Source of the DNA: Pseudomonadota bacterium | GTDB lineage: Bacteria; Desulfobacterota; Syntrophorhabdia; Syntrophorhabdales; Syntrophorhabdaceae | Length of the DNA stretch: 57,331 nucleotides | Reading direction: 5' to 3' | NCBI GenBank assembly: GCA_026388315.1 | Contig: JAPLKA010000044.1 | Span: forward strand, 1 to 57,331 | Shown here: positions 8,215 through 15,926 of the stretch, in pieces | How positions within the stretch are numbered: the first letter of the stretch is position 1 | Layout: each line of letters opens with the position of its first letter | Position numbers and translations under genes: made by a program | The notes under the pieces: model-generated | The model's database searches: none | Told to the model about the DNA's origin: nothing | What the model saw: the letters and a program-made list of their open reading frames with translations, nothing else

Positions 8215-9020
8215 TCCAGAATTTCTTTATATAGCGATGGTTTTCTCTCTTTTATCAAGGGCCACTCTCTTCTCACTCTTTTTAAATATTCCAGATCAAT
8301 ATCTGCAAGAAGAATACTGTCGCCACCGCCTGTTGGCCCTCCGATCAATTCTCCTTCAGGACTTGCACAAAAACTCATTCCATAAAAATCCTGGGCAGGT
8401 TCACTCCCTACCCTGTTCACCCTCATAATAAAAACCCCATTTGTAATGGCATTCCCAGATATAACAGTTTGCCAGATATGCTGGGATTTGAATGCACATG
8501 CTGTGGGGGCAAACACAACATCAGCGCCTTTTAGCGCAAGGATTCTTGTCCCTTCAGGGTAGAGGTTGTCCCACGAGATTTGAACACCAATCTTTCCAAA
8601 TTTTGTTTCAAAAACAGGAAATCCTTTATCACCCTGAAAAAAATAATATTTTTCTTCCCAGAGAGGTATATCCGGAAGATGAATTTTCCTGTATCTCCCC
8701 AAAATTGTGCCATCGGAATCTATTACCATACAACAATTAAAATAGCGGGAACCACTTTTTTCAAAGAGAGGTAACATAATCACTGCTTCGGCTGATTTTG
8801 CCTTTTTTCTCATAATCTTAATGGTTTCGCTTCTCGTGCCTTCAGCTAAACTGAATGCATTGGCGTCTCTATCTTTAGGAAACCATTGAAGGTTGAATAA
8901 TTCCTGAAAGCAGATAATCTTAGCCCCTTCCTTGAGGGCAAGATCCATTATCTTTAACGCCTTTTCAAAATTAGCGTTCCTGTCAACGGAACAAGCGAAC
9001 TGAATACCTGCTATTTTCAT
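8211..9020 (-). CDS. Carbon-nitrogen hydrolase (nitrilase superfamily) with Ser in place of the catalytic Cys
   Basis: A 269-residue alpha-beta-beta-alpha protein most like the N-carbamoylputrescine amidase/beta-ureidopropionase branch. The Glu (FQELFNLQWF, Glu40) and Lys (YRKIHLPD, Lys112) of the Glu-Lys-Cys triad are present. The third residue, normally Cys in GVxICWDxWYPE, is Ser149 here (GVQISWDNLYPE; codon TCG, complement of 8574-8576). That would abolish or change normal amide hydrolysis. The rest of the fold, including ALKGADVVFAPTA, is well conserved, so it is not an obvious pseudogene. It heads the run that includes argS and lepB. Substrate unknown. Confidence 0.85.
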   Translation of the reverse strand: MKIAGIQFACSVDRNANFEKALKIMDLALKEGAKIICFQELFNLQWFPKDRDANAFSLAEGTRSETIKIMRKKAKSAEAVIMLPLFEKSGSRYFNCCMVIDSDGTILGRYRKIHLPDIPLWEEKYYFFQGDKGFPVFETKFGKIGVQISWDNLYPEGTRILALKGADVVFAPTACAFKSQHIWQTVISGNAITNGVFIMRVNRVGSEPAQDFYGMSFCASPEGELIGGPTGGGDSILLADIDLEYLKRVRREWPLIKERKPSLYKEILE

Positions 9021-9120
9021 GATATGAAAATCGTTCTCCTTCTGGGGGTAATTCGTTTCAATGTGAAAGGTAACAGATGGTAAAGAGGTGTGTCAAGGGA
9101 AAACCCACTTAAGAAATAAG

Positions 9121-9203
9121 GGATCGGGGGTCAGGAAGGGACAAAAAAACCCTCAAATCCTTAAACCCTTAGACCCGCGAACCCTCGAATCCTCGAATCC
9201 TTA
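9121..9203. repeat. Non-coding repeat-rich spacer after rubrerythrin
   Basis: This spacer contains several near copies of a CCTCGAATCCTTAAA-like unit (CCTCAAATCCTTAAA, CCCTCGAATCCTCGAATCC). No reading frame or RNA is credible. Related CCTTGAATCC text occurs near 31520-31540. Confidence 0.5.
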
Positions 9204-9205
9204 AA

Positions 9206-9781
9206 TTAATAATTCTCTGCCATCACCTCATAATATGCCGTGGGGTGGGCACAGGCAGGGCATTCTTTCGGGGCTTCTTTGCCTTCATGGACATAACCGC
9301 AATTCCTGCATCTCCATTTGACAATAGTGTCCTTCTTAAAAACCTTATCATGCTTAACATTGTTCAGCAATGCAAGATATCTCTTTTCATGCCCCTGTTC
9401 AACGTGCGCAATGGACCTGAATATCTGGGCAACTTCGGGAAATCCATCTTCATCGGCAATCTTTGCAGCTTCAGGATACAACACGGTGTACTCAAGATTT
9501 TCACCGGCTGCTGCTGCCTGAAGGTTTTCAGCGGTTTTTCCTATTACCCCAGCAGGGAAAGCTGCAGTAATTTCAGCCTCTCCTCCTTCAAGAAATTTAA
9601 AGAATTTCTTTGCATGCTCCTTCTCATTGTCAGCAGTATCAGAAAAAAGCCATGATATTTGCTCGTATCCTTCTTTCTTGGCTTGGGATGCAAAATATGT
9701 ATATCTGTTCCTTGCCTGTGATTCTCCTGCAAAAGCAGTAAGAAGGTTTTTCTCAGTCTTTGTTCCTTTTAGGCTCTTCAT
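9206..9781 (-). CDS. rbr: Rubrerythrin
   Basis: A 191-residue non-haem di-iron peroxidase that reduces hydrogen peroxide in anaerobes. The four-helix ferritin-like domain carries the ligands in NLLTAFAGESQARNRYTYFA, DTADNEKEHAKKF and HVEQGHEKRY. The C-terminal rubredoxin domain has CRNCGY and CPACAHPTAYYE. It is the last gene of perR-dfx-rbr, 31 nt after dfx, in the order expected for a peroxide-inducible stress operon. It is cytoplasmic and takes electrons from rubredoxin or NADH-linked reductases. Confidence 0.96.
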   Translation of the reverse strand: MKSLKGTKTEKNLLTAFAGESQARNRYTYFASQAKKEGYEQISWLFSDTADNEKEHAKKFFKFLEGGEAEITAAFPAGVIGKTAENLQAAAAGENLEYTVLYPEAAKIADEDGFPEVAQIFRSIAHVEQGHEKRYLALLNNVKHDKVFKKDTIVKWRCRNCGYVHEGKEAPKECPACAHPTAYYEVMAENY

Positions 9782-9812
9782 GTATCATCCTCCTCATCGT
9801 TAGAATGGAAAA

Positions 9813-10187
9813 TCAGCTTTTCCACAAGCCATGTAGCGTACAATATTCTCTCGCCGTTACCTGTTCACCCTTTACCGGGAAGAATGCCTCCGGTGCTTCC
9901 CCGGGCTTTAAGAACTGAATGTAACTCTTACCATCATGAATAATTTCAATCCAGACAATGTAATGCTTTTCTTCCATCGGATGAGGAACACCGCCAACCT
10001 TTACCTTGATGCCACCTGCTGTCTTCTCAATTACTGGAACATGTTTCTCAAGGGATGCATCAACTGTATTTTCCTTCAAAAGTACCATCGGCTGGTTGCA
10101 GCAAACAAGCTGTCCCTTTCCACCCTGCATTACTTCAACAATATTACCGCAAATACCACATTTGTAAACCTCTGATCTCTCTGCCAT
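9813..10187 (-). CDS. dfx: Desulfoferrodoxin / superoxide reductase
   Basis: A 124-residue protein that reduces superoxide to hydrogen peroxide without making oxygen. The N-terminal desulforedoxin domain has the four Cys pattern CGICG...VCCNQP. The C-terminal neelaredoxin domain holds the His/Cys iron site: [22 protein letters not shown] and a late CTLHGLW. It is therefore the two-centre (class I) type. It lies 16 nt downstream of the Fur-family regulator and 31 nt before rubrerythrin, so the peroxide it makes would be removed by its neighbour. Confidence 0.96.
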   Translation of the reverse strand: MAERSEVYKCGICGNIVEVMQGGKGQLVCCNQPMVLLKENTVDASLEKHVPVIEKTAGGIKVKVGGVPHPMEEKHYIVWIEIIHDGKSYIQFLKPGEAPEAFFPVKGEQVTAREYCTLHGLWKS

Positions 10188-10203
10188 GATAAACCTCCTT
10201 TTT

Positions 10204-10632
10204 TTATTTTTGTGCCTTATCTGTGTATTCCTTCTCTAAGCAATCCCTGCAAATACCTTTGAAATAGCCATGGACTTCTTCTATCTTATGTCCATCAATC
10301 TCCTGTTTCACCGCAAAACCACATTGTACTTCCACATCAATAATACGACCGCACTTCTTACACAACAAATGATGGTGTGGGATTGTGATGTAATCGTAAC
10401 GTAATTCTTCAGGCGTTATCGTAAGGGAGCTCACAAGACCTTTTTCTACAAAGGTGTTCAAAGTATTGTAAACGGTCGTCTTTGAAATCGTGGGCATCTC
10501 TTTACATAACAGATCAAAAATTGTACTCACGTTGGGATGATCACGGTTTCCTTCAAGAATTTCCAATATTTTTATCCTCTGGTGAGAGGGTTGAATGTTT
10601 TTTGAAGTAAGTTTTTTTATTAATGTTTCCAT
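10204..10632 (-). CDS. perR: Fur-family transcriptional regulator, PerR type
   Basis: A 142-residue metal-dependent repressor. A winged-helix DNA-binding domain (residues 1-80, [25 protein letters not shown]) is followed by a dimerisation/metal domain with [12 protein letters not shown] and CRDCLEKE. The two CxxC pairs form the structural zinc site. PerR rather than Fur is inferred from its operon with superoxide reductase and rubrerythrin, not from sequence alone. An 11-bp inverted repeat lies directly upstream of its start, so autoregulation is likely. Confidence 0.9.
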   Translation of the reverse strand: METLIKKLTSKNIQPSHQRIKILEILEGNRDHPNVSTIFDLLCKEMPTISKTTVYNTLNTFVEKGLVSSLTITPEELRYDYITIPHHHLLCKKCGRIIDVEVQCGFAVKQEIDGHKIEEVHGYFKGICRDCLEKEYTDKAQK

Positions 10633-10633
10633 A

Positions 10634-10661
10634 ATTGTAATAATAACATAATTATTATAAT
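10634..10661. promoter_or_regulatory. Putative PerR/Fur operator
   Basis: An inverted repeat with arms ATTGTAATAAT (10634-10644) and ATTATTATAAT (10651-10661) matches at 10 of 11 positions, with a 6-nt spacer. It begins 1 nt upstream of the perR start codon. The AT-rich TTATAAT-like half sites resemble PerR boxes. Further AT-rich half sites follow to about 10680. Function is inferred. Confidence 0.55.
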
Positions 10662-10744
10662 TCTAATTTAATAATGATGTCAAGCATAATTATTAAAATC
10701 AATTCCCAACATAATTTTCGCGTCTACTCTCTTCTATCTGCCCT

Positions 10745-10770
10745 GTCCACTATTCACTATTCACTGTTTA
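10745..10770. repeat. TATTCAC low-complexity repeat
   Basis: Two CACTATTCACTATTCACTG-type units between the divergent perR and tatA genes. The same heptamer TATTCAC recurs at 17660-17702 and 35123-35147, always between genes. Confidence 0.55.
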
Positions 10771-10815
10771 CGGGTTTTCATTTACCTCGCGATATTTTTG
10801 TGATATTTTACATAT

Positions 10816-11082
10816 ATGTTTGGTATAGGTCTTCCTGAGATACTTGTAATACTTGTTGTTGCTTTAATTGTTGTAGGTCCTTCAAGGTTACCCGAGCTTG
10901 CAAAATCGCTTGGTAAGGCATTCAATGAATTCAAGCGGATGGCAGATGAAGTAAAAGACACAATACAAGAAGAGGTTATCAAAGAAGAACCGCCTAAAGA
11001 AACGGTTATAAGCCAGGAGACCGTTCCGGAAACAGAAAAGAAGGAAGACAACAATACTAAACCCGTCACGCATGATGCGTAA
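10816..11082 (+). CDS. tatA: Twin-arginine translocase subunit TatA/TatB
   Basis: An 88-residue protein with a single N-terminal membrane helix (PEILVILVVALIVVG), the hinge GPSRLPEL and an amphipathic helix (AKSLGKAFNEFKRM), followed by an acidic tail. This is the standard TatA/B design for export of folded, often cofactor-bearing proteins. Only one such gene lies beside tatC, so it may serve both A and B roles or another copy may exist elsewhere. A Tat substrate (50885) is present in the window. Confidence 0.93.
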   Translation: MFGIGLPEILVILVVALIVVGPSRLPELAKSLGKAFNEFKRMADEVKDTIQEEVIKEEPPKETVISQETVPETEKKEDNNTKPVTHDA

Positions 11083-11102
11083 CGCGTAACGAGTTTTTAT
11101 TT

Positions 11103-11855
11103 ATGACAAAACAACCCCGTACAGATGAAAAGCAGCCGTTCCTCTCCCATTTAAAGGAGCTTCGGGACAGGCTCATAGTCAGCTTCATCGCCCTTGCCAT
11201 CGCCTTCGTTTTTGCCTACTATTTCAAAGAAAAGGTTTTTTCATTTCTTATGCAACCTTTTGTAAAGGTAATGCCGGAAAAAAGTTCTTTCATTTTTACC
11301 TATGTAACCGAGGCATTCATAACATACTTCAAAATATCCTTTGTTGTTGCCATCTTTATCTCGTCCCCCGTTATCCTCTATCAATTCTGGATGTTTGTTG
11401 CGCCGGGGCTTTATGAAAAAGAGAAGAAATATGTCCTTCCTTTTATTTTTTTTGGAAGCCTCTGCTTCGTTTCCGGAGCACTGTTCAGTTATTACATCAT
11501 AATGCCGGTCATATATAAATTCTTTGTCAGTTACGCAGGGAATTTTATTATACCTATGCCCGATTTGAAAGGCTACATGAACCTCACCCTGAAGCTGCTG
11601 ATAATATTCGGGTTAATATTCGAGTTGCCTCTTGTTGCATTCTATCTTGGCAAGGCTGGTATCATTAACCACAGAATGCTTTCAACAAAAAGAAGGTATG
11701 CAATACTCGCGATATTCATACTGAGCGCAATCATTACACCCCCGGATGTTTCAAGCCAGATATTAATGGCTTTACCAATGTGGGGGCTTTATGAATTAAG
11801 TATCATTATTACAAGATTTTTTGGGAAGAAGGTGCCAATCGATGAAACAGCTTAA
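11103..11855 (+). CDS. tatC: Twin-arginine translocase subunit TatC
   Basis: A 250-residue inner-membrane protein with six predicted helices, the receptor for the twin-arginine signal. The N-terminus FLSHLKELRDRLI and the periplasmic segment YQFWMFVAPGLYEKEKKY are diagnostic. The gene is 20 nt downstream of tatA and overlaps the following glmU start by 14 nt, giving a tatA-tatC-glmU transcription unit. Confidence 0.96.
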   Translation: MTKQPRTDEKQPFLSHLKELRDRLIVSFIALAIAFVFAYYFKEKVFSFLMQPFVKVMPEKSSFIFTYVTEAFITYFKISFVVAIFISSPVILYQFWMFVAPGLYEKEKKYVLPFIFFGSLCFVSGALFSYYIIMPVIYKFFVSYAGNFIIPMPDLKGYMNLTLKLLIIFGLIFELPLVAFYLGKAGIINHRMLSTKRRYAILAIFILSAIITPPDVSSQILMALPMWGLYELSIIITRFFGKKVPIDETA

Positions 11856-12846
11856 TATTGTGATTCTCGCTGCAGGAAAAGGCGAGCGGATGTTGTCAAA
11901 AAAACCGAAAGTAATGCATGAGATTATGGGAAAACCCATGATAGTGTATGCGGTTGAGAGGGCAAAAGAGTTGGCTCCTGTAAGCATAACCGTCGTGACC
12001 GGATTCGGGAGGGAAAAGGTTGAGGCCTTTCTGGAAAGGTACAATGTCAATATTTCCGTGCAAACCGAACAAAAAGGCACTGCACATGCAGTCCTCACGG
12101 CCAAACGGTTTATTCACGGAGGCAATATCCTCATTCTATATGGCGACGTGCCCCTCATGGAATACTCTACTCTGAATGATTTCATCTCCTTTTACAAAAA
12201 ATCGGGGAATATCACATTTATGACAACCAGGGTAGATAATCCGTCAGGGTATGGAAGGGTGTTTATGGATGGCAATGTAATCAAAGATATTATCGAAGAT
12301 GCCGATGCAACCCCTGAAGAGAAAGCAATACAGGAGATCAATACCGGAATATGTATTATCCCTGAAGAGTGTTTCTCCCTTCTCGGAGAGATCAAAAACA
12401 ACAATAAAAAAGGTGAGTATTACCTTACCGATATATGCAAAGTGGCAAAAAACAAAGGCCTCACCGTCAAGGGTTACCATTATGATAAATCATCAGAGGT
12501 ACTGGGCGTTAACGGCAGGAAAGAATTATTAGAGGCCAATTTAACAATGAAAGATAGAGTTCTCGATGCCCACATAAAAAATGGCGTGACGTTGCTTGAC
12601 AGGAATGTCTACATCGAAAGTACGGTAACAATTGAAAAAGATACCATCATTTTCCCAAACTCCTATATCATGGGAAACACCACAATCGGGGAAGATGTCG
12701 TTATAGGCCCCAATACGATTATTAAAAATTCAACCATACACAACAATGTACATATAGAGGGGTTTTCCGTCATTGAAGGGGGCGAGATTAAAGAAGGTGC
12801 GGTAATTGGTCCATTTTCACGGATACGTCCAACAACCGTGCTCTAA
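11842..12846 (+). CDS. glmU: GlmU uridylyltransferase domain, truncated in the acetyltransferase domain
   Basis: The first ~230 residues are a complete N-acetylglucosamine-1-phosphate uridyltransferase: ILAAGKGERM, KPKVMHEIMGKP, YGDVPL, INTGICII and EYYLTDICKVAK. A left-handed beta-helix follows, but the frame stops with TAA after RIRPTTVL, at about residue 334 of a normal ~450-460. The acetyltransferase active site, including the HLTY histidine segment, is absent. I use ATG at 11842, preceded by GAAGGTG, rather than TTG at 11821. The enzyme could still make UDP-GlcNAc from GlcNAc-1-P but not acetylate GlcN-1-P. It lies between tatC and glmS. Confidence 0.85.
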   Translation: MKQLNIVILAAGKGERMLSKKPKVMHEIMGKPMIVYAVERAKELAPVSITVVTGFGREKVEAFLERYNVNISVQTEQKGTAHAVLTAKRFIHGGNILILYGDVPLMEYSTLNDFISFYKKSGNITFMTTRVDNPSGYGRVFMDGNVIKDIIEDADATPEEKAIQEINTGICIIPEECFSLLGEIKNNNKKGEYYLTDICKVAKNKGLTVKGYHYDKSSEVLGVNGRKELLEANLTMKDRVLDAHIKNGVTLLDRNVYIESTVTIEKDTIIFPNSYIMGNTTIGEDVVIGPNTIIKNSTIHNNVHIEGFSVIEGGEIKEGAVIGPFSRIRPTTVL

Positions 12847-12921
12847 TTCGGTAAAAATGTTAACATTGGGACAGCAGCAATTACTTGTAACTATTACGAA
12901 ATGAAAAAACATAAAAGCTGA
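12847..12921 (+). pseudogene. Remnant of the glmU 3' end
   Basis: In the same frame after the TAA, codons read FGKNVNIGTAAITCNYYEMKKHKS then TGA. This matches the GlmU segment normally about 45 residues further on (xxNVNIGAGTITCNYDGxxKHKT). So roughly 40 codons were deleted around the stop, and the last ~70 codons of the gene are also missing. This shows decay rather than a naturally short gene. Confidence 0.75.
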
Positions 12922-12976
12922 TAACAGCAATGAGCATGCAGCAGAGGGCGTAAAGTGAAATCACAAGGGGGAATGT

Positions 12977-14797
12977 ATGTGTGGGATAGTCGGATATAAA
13001 GGGAAAGATGAGGCATGCGATATCCTCATTGATGCTTTAAAAAGGCTCGAGTACAGGGGGTACGATTCTGCCGGTATTGCCATTTGGCACAACAACAAGA
13101 TAGTGGTGGAAAGAAAAAAAGGGAAAGTAGATGATCTGAGAAAGGTCGTCTCTAATGGGAATTTTAAAGGAACCATGGGGCTTGCCCATACCCGTTGGGC
13201 CACTCACGGAGCGCCCTCGGAGCGGAACGCCCATCCACACAGGGTTGGAGATGTCGTTGTTGTTCATAACGGGATTATAGAAAATTATATAGAGCTTAAG
13301 GAAGGATTACGAAATGAAGGTCACAAGTTTGCATCCGATACGGATACAGAGGTCATTCCCCACCTTATCATCAACCACCTTAATAAAGGGAAAGATTTTA
13401 TTGAAGCGGTAAGACTTACCCTGAAAGAGCTCCATGGCTCATACGCAGTGGGCATTATGCGTGAAAAAGAGCAGGTGATGGTTGCCGCCAGAAAGGAAAG
13501 CCCCCTCATCGTTGGTGTGGGCAACAAAGAATTTTTTATAGCAAGCGACGCCCCTGCCGTTATTGACAGGACAAACAGGTTTATCTTCCTTGAAGACAAT
13601 GATATGGCTGTATTCCGGGATGGTGAAATGTTTCTTATGAATACGGATGGCGAGAAGGTGGAAAGGAAAATCCATGTTGTGAACTGGACTGGCGCCATGG
13701 CTGAAAAAGGCGGCTACAGGCATTTTATGTTAAAAGAAATCTTTGAGCAGCCAAGGGCGATCTCAGAAACGCTTTTAGGCAGGTTCAAAGAAGAGAAAGG
13801 ACAGGTTGACTTCGAGGAATTGGCCCTCCCTGACCTTAAAAAGGTGAATAAGATCTGGATGGTAGCATGCGGGACTTCATACCATGCCTGTATGATCGGA
13901 AAACATATGTTTGAGGCAAACTTAAGAATTCCCGTGGAAACAGATATTGCTTCCGAATTTCGTTACAGAAATCCTATTTTAAGTGAAAACGATATTCTCA
14001 TCCTCGTTTCCCAATCCGGCGAGACGGCTGACACCATAGCTGCCATGAAGGAAGGTAAGCGGAATGGTGTCTATACATTGTCCATCTGTAACGTACTTGG
14101 CAGCACGCTTGCCAGGGACGCAGATGGAGTAATATTCACTCATGCAGGGCCGGAGATCGGTGTTGCATCAACAAAGGCTTTCACAACACAGATTTCCGTG
14201 TTTTTCATGCTCATGCTTCACATAGCAAAAAAACTGGGCACAATGGATGCCAATGAAATACGCGATATGATAGTAGAAATAAAGAAGATACCGCATAAAA
14301 TTCAGACAATACTCGATCACGTCTCTCCCCTGGAGGAACTTGCAAGAAAATATATGACAAGTAAAGATTTTCTCTATATCGGGAGAGGCATTCATTATCC
14401 TACCGTTATGGAAGGTGCATTAAAACTTAAAGAGATTTCTTATATCCATGCAGAGGCCTATGCTGCAGGCGAGATGAAGCATGGTCCCATCGCCCTTATC
14501 GATGAAAATTTACCTGTAGCAGTTGTTTCTCCCCGCGATCAAACCTACCAAAAGACCTGCGGGAACATTGAAGAAGTCTTAGCAAGAAGAGGCAGGCTGA
14601 TCCTCTTCACCGACGATCCCTCCCACGAAATGGCAGACAGGGTCGATGCTGTTTTCACTGTTCCGGAAACAATCTATGAGCTTCTCCCCATCCTTTGTGT
14701 AGTCCCGCTGCAGCTCATCGCATATTACATTGCAAACCTGCTTGGAACCGATGTTGACCAGCCCCGCAACCTTGCAAAAAGCGTCACAGTGGAGTAG
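12977..14797 (+). CDS. glmS: Glutamine-fructose-6-phosphate aminotransferase (isomerizing)
   Basis: A 606-residue two-domain enzyme that makes glucosamine-6-phosphate for peptidoglycan and LPS. The N-terminal Cys nucleophile starts MCGIVGYKG, with YDSAGIAI, HTRWATHG and SDTDTEVI in the glutaminase domain. The C-terminal part has two SIS domains (SQSGETADT, CNVLGSTLARDAD, STKAFTTQ, EGALKLKEISY, EMKHGPIALI) and ends DQPRNLAKSVTVE. Length is normal. It follows the broken glmU by about 55 nt, preserving the common glmU-glmS order. ATG at 12977 is chosen so that Cys is residue 2, preceded by AAGGGGG. Confidence 0.97.
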   Translation: MCGIVGYKGKDEACDILIDALKRLEYRGYDSAGIAIWHNNKIVVERKKGKVDDLRKVVSNGNFKGTMGLAHTRWATHGAPSERNAHPHRVGDVVVVHNGIIENYIELKEGLRNEGHKFASDTDTEVIPHLIINHLNKGKDFIEAVRLTLKELHGSYAVGIMREKEQVMVAARKESPLIVGVGNKEFFIASDAPAVIDRTNRFIFLEDNDMAVFRDGEMFLMNTDGEKVERKIHVVNWTGAMAEKGGYRHFMLKEIFEQPRAISETLLGRFKEEKGQVDFEELALPDLKKVNKIWMVACGTSYHACMIGKHMFEANLRIPVETDIASEFRYRNPILSENDILILVSQSGETADTIAAMKEGKRNGVYTLSICNVLGSTLARDADGVIFTHAGPEIGVASTKAFTTQISVFFMLMLHIAKKLGTMDANEIRDMIVEIKKIPHKIQTILDHVSPLEELARKYMTSKDFLYIGRGIHYPTVMEGALKLKEISYIHAEAYAAGEMKHGPIALIDENLPVAVVSPRDQTYQKTCGNIEEVLARRGRLILFTDDPSHEMADRVDAVFTVPETIYELLPILCVVPLQLIAYYIANLLGTDVDQPRNLAKSVTVE

Positions 14798-14815
14798 TTA
14801 ACAACAGCGTAAGCC

Positions 14816-15082
14816 CGTGGGAATCTATTGCTGGGGCTTGCGTCGCCCCCTCCGGCTGCCAAGCCGCCGGAGCCTCCCCCTCTCGCTCACCGTGTAAGCT
14901 GGATAGATTCCAATACCCGTGTAATGCCACGGGTATCCGGCGACACAAGACAAGCAGAGGACCACGCTTTCAAGCGTGGTTGAATGCATTATTATTCACG
15001 CAACGAGTGTATATATTCAGTGTCTCGGGCTTGTACGTGGGAATCTACTTTGTCGGCGCGCCGACAATTGTGTAAAATTGTC
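14816..15082. repeat. Hairpin-rich non-coding block between glmS and the secreted-protein gene
   Basis: The 333-nt gap 14798-15130 has no credible gene. It holds a 12-bp direct repeat CGTGGGAATCTA (14816-14827 and 15036-15047) and an inverted partial copy TAGATTCC (14904-14911). It also holds five inverted repeats: CTCCGGC/GCCGGAG (14850-14872), ATACCCGTG/CACGGGTAT (14913-14936), ACCACGCTT/AAGCGTGGT (14961-14980), TTGTCGGCG/CGCCGACAA (15050-15067) and GACAATT/AATTGTC (15063-15082). It could be a MITE-like or REP-type element, or terminators for both flanking genes. Confidence 0.6.
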
Positions 15083-15130
15083 ATGCTAAATCTTATCCGG
15101 GAAAAATCATATTATGTCAAATTGGTATAA

Positions 15131-15526
15131 CTACGGATTCACGGAAACCCAGGTGCTATGTGAAGGAATCCATTTACCGTCTACCCACTGACCGGGCACT
15201 GTAATCCACTCTCCGGGAGGGTTCTCACCCGTATATTGTCCTGTAAGCCGGGGATCCGGATAGGCATAAGCGGGTGGGGGAGCGGGATTGGTATACACAA
15301 CAACAGGCGAGTAGGCATATACAGGAGTGGGAACATACCATGGATTCACAAATGCTGCTCCTACATAAACTCTGGGACGATACCACCCATAGGGCCTGTA
15401 CGGACCCCATCCACCACGATATCCGGCTCCGCCTCCAACGCTCCCACTCCAGGCAAAACTTGCAGTTGGCAGGATAAATGAAAGCCCCAATATAACAACT
15501 AAGACCACTAACATCCTTAGTTTCAT
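15131..15526 (-). CDS. Small secreted Gly/Tyr/Pro-rich protein
   Basis: A 131-residue protein with a signal peptide (hydrophobic core LVVLVVILGLSFILP, cleavage near ASFA). The mature part is rich in Gly, Tyr, Pro and Trp (GGWGPYRPYGWYRPR, PPPAYAYPDP) and ends with a WVDGKWIPSHSTWV motif. Such sequences occur in small periplasmic or surface proteins of Desulfobacterota without known function. ATG at 15526 is preferred because GGAGGG lies 8 nt upstream; earlier in-frame GTG/ATG codons are too close to that site. Confidence 0.7.
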   Translation of the reverse strand: MKLRMLVVLVVILGLSFILPTASFAWSGSVGGGAGYRGGWGPYRPYGWYRPRVYVGAAFVNPWYVPTPVYAYSPVVVYTNPAPPPAYAYPDPRLTGQYTGENPPGEWITVPGQWVDGKWIPSHSTWVSVNP

Positions 15527-15699
15527 CTTCATCACCCTCCTTCGGCCTTATTACAGATATATCTGCTCATTATGATGATAAATTCTACCTCTCTGTCATA
15601 TATAAACAGGTATGCAATAAGTATGCCATCTGGTAATAAACTACAACATACTGTATTTGTTGTATAATTAAATGTAATCCACCGGAAAATAAGAAAAAT

Positions 15700-15730
15700 A
15701 TTGTCGAAAATATATCGTATGTTCGACAAT
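15700..15730. promoter_or_regulatory. Inverted repeat ATTGTCGAA/TTCGACAAT
   Basis: Perfect 9-bp arms at 15700-15708 and 15722-15730 with a 13-nt spacer. It lies about 175 nt upstream of the minus-strand secreted-protein gene and about 200 nt upstream of the pentapeptide gene. It may be an operator for either; no regulator is identified. Confidence 0.4.
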
Positions 15731-15750
15731 AATGTCGCTATATACGGTGT

Positions 15751-15765
15751 CTGCAACTGTTGCAG
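15751..15765. repeat. 15-bp palindrome CTGCAACTGTTGCAG
   Basis: The sequence is a palindrome around a central T. The same 15-mer, plus three following A residues, occurs on the opposite strand inside the ParB-like gene at 18165-18179. Significance is uncertain because a chance match of this length is plausible in this window. Confidence 0.35.
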
Positions 15766-15792
15766 AAAATCTATGTCTTCTCCTTACACTTT

Positions 15793-15811
15793 ACATCACA
15801 CATAGTGATGT
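15793..15811. promoter_or_regulatory. Inverted repeat ACATCAC/GTGATGT
   Basis: Perfect 7-bp arms with a 5-nt loop (ACATA), about 115 nt upstream of the pentapeptide gene start. The left arm is part of TTACATCACA, a decamer found again twice at 24580-24600. Confidence 0.4.
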
Positions 15812-15926
15812 GTATAATAATGTTACATAATATTGGCAGGAGGGGTTAAATACCAACAAATCTGGCTATAGATGGTGAACTGTTATCAAAATAAATTTAC
15901 ATATTGTTAAAAAAGGGGTATAGCAA

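Larger units (their letters stand above)
15536..15926. other. Intergenic region with several inverted repeats, no gene seen
   Basis: This 391-nt region lies between two genes that diverge from it. I see no credible reading frame. It contains three inverted repeats (listed separately at 15700, 15751 and 15793) and AT-rich promoter-like DNA. A GGGG ribosome site about 10 nt before 15927 serves the pentapeptide gene. Confidence 0.6.

Noticed and set aside
8574-8576. Nitrilase Ser149 codon considered as possible selenocysteine
   Set aside because: The codon is TCG, a plain serine.
12844-12846. TAA in glmU considered as recoding
   Set aside because: It is TAA rather than TGA, and the homologous sequence resumes only after a deletion, so this is decay.
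12922-12976. Possible glmS ribozyme upstream of glmS
   Set aside because: The gap is too short and lacks the ribozyme core; such ribozymes are mainly in Firmicutes.
14961-14980. ACCACGCTT/AAGCGTGGT hairpin considered as an IS200/IS605 end
   Set aside because: No transposase gene is near, so only a repeat is reported.
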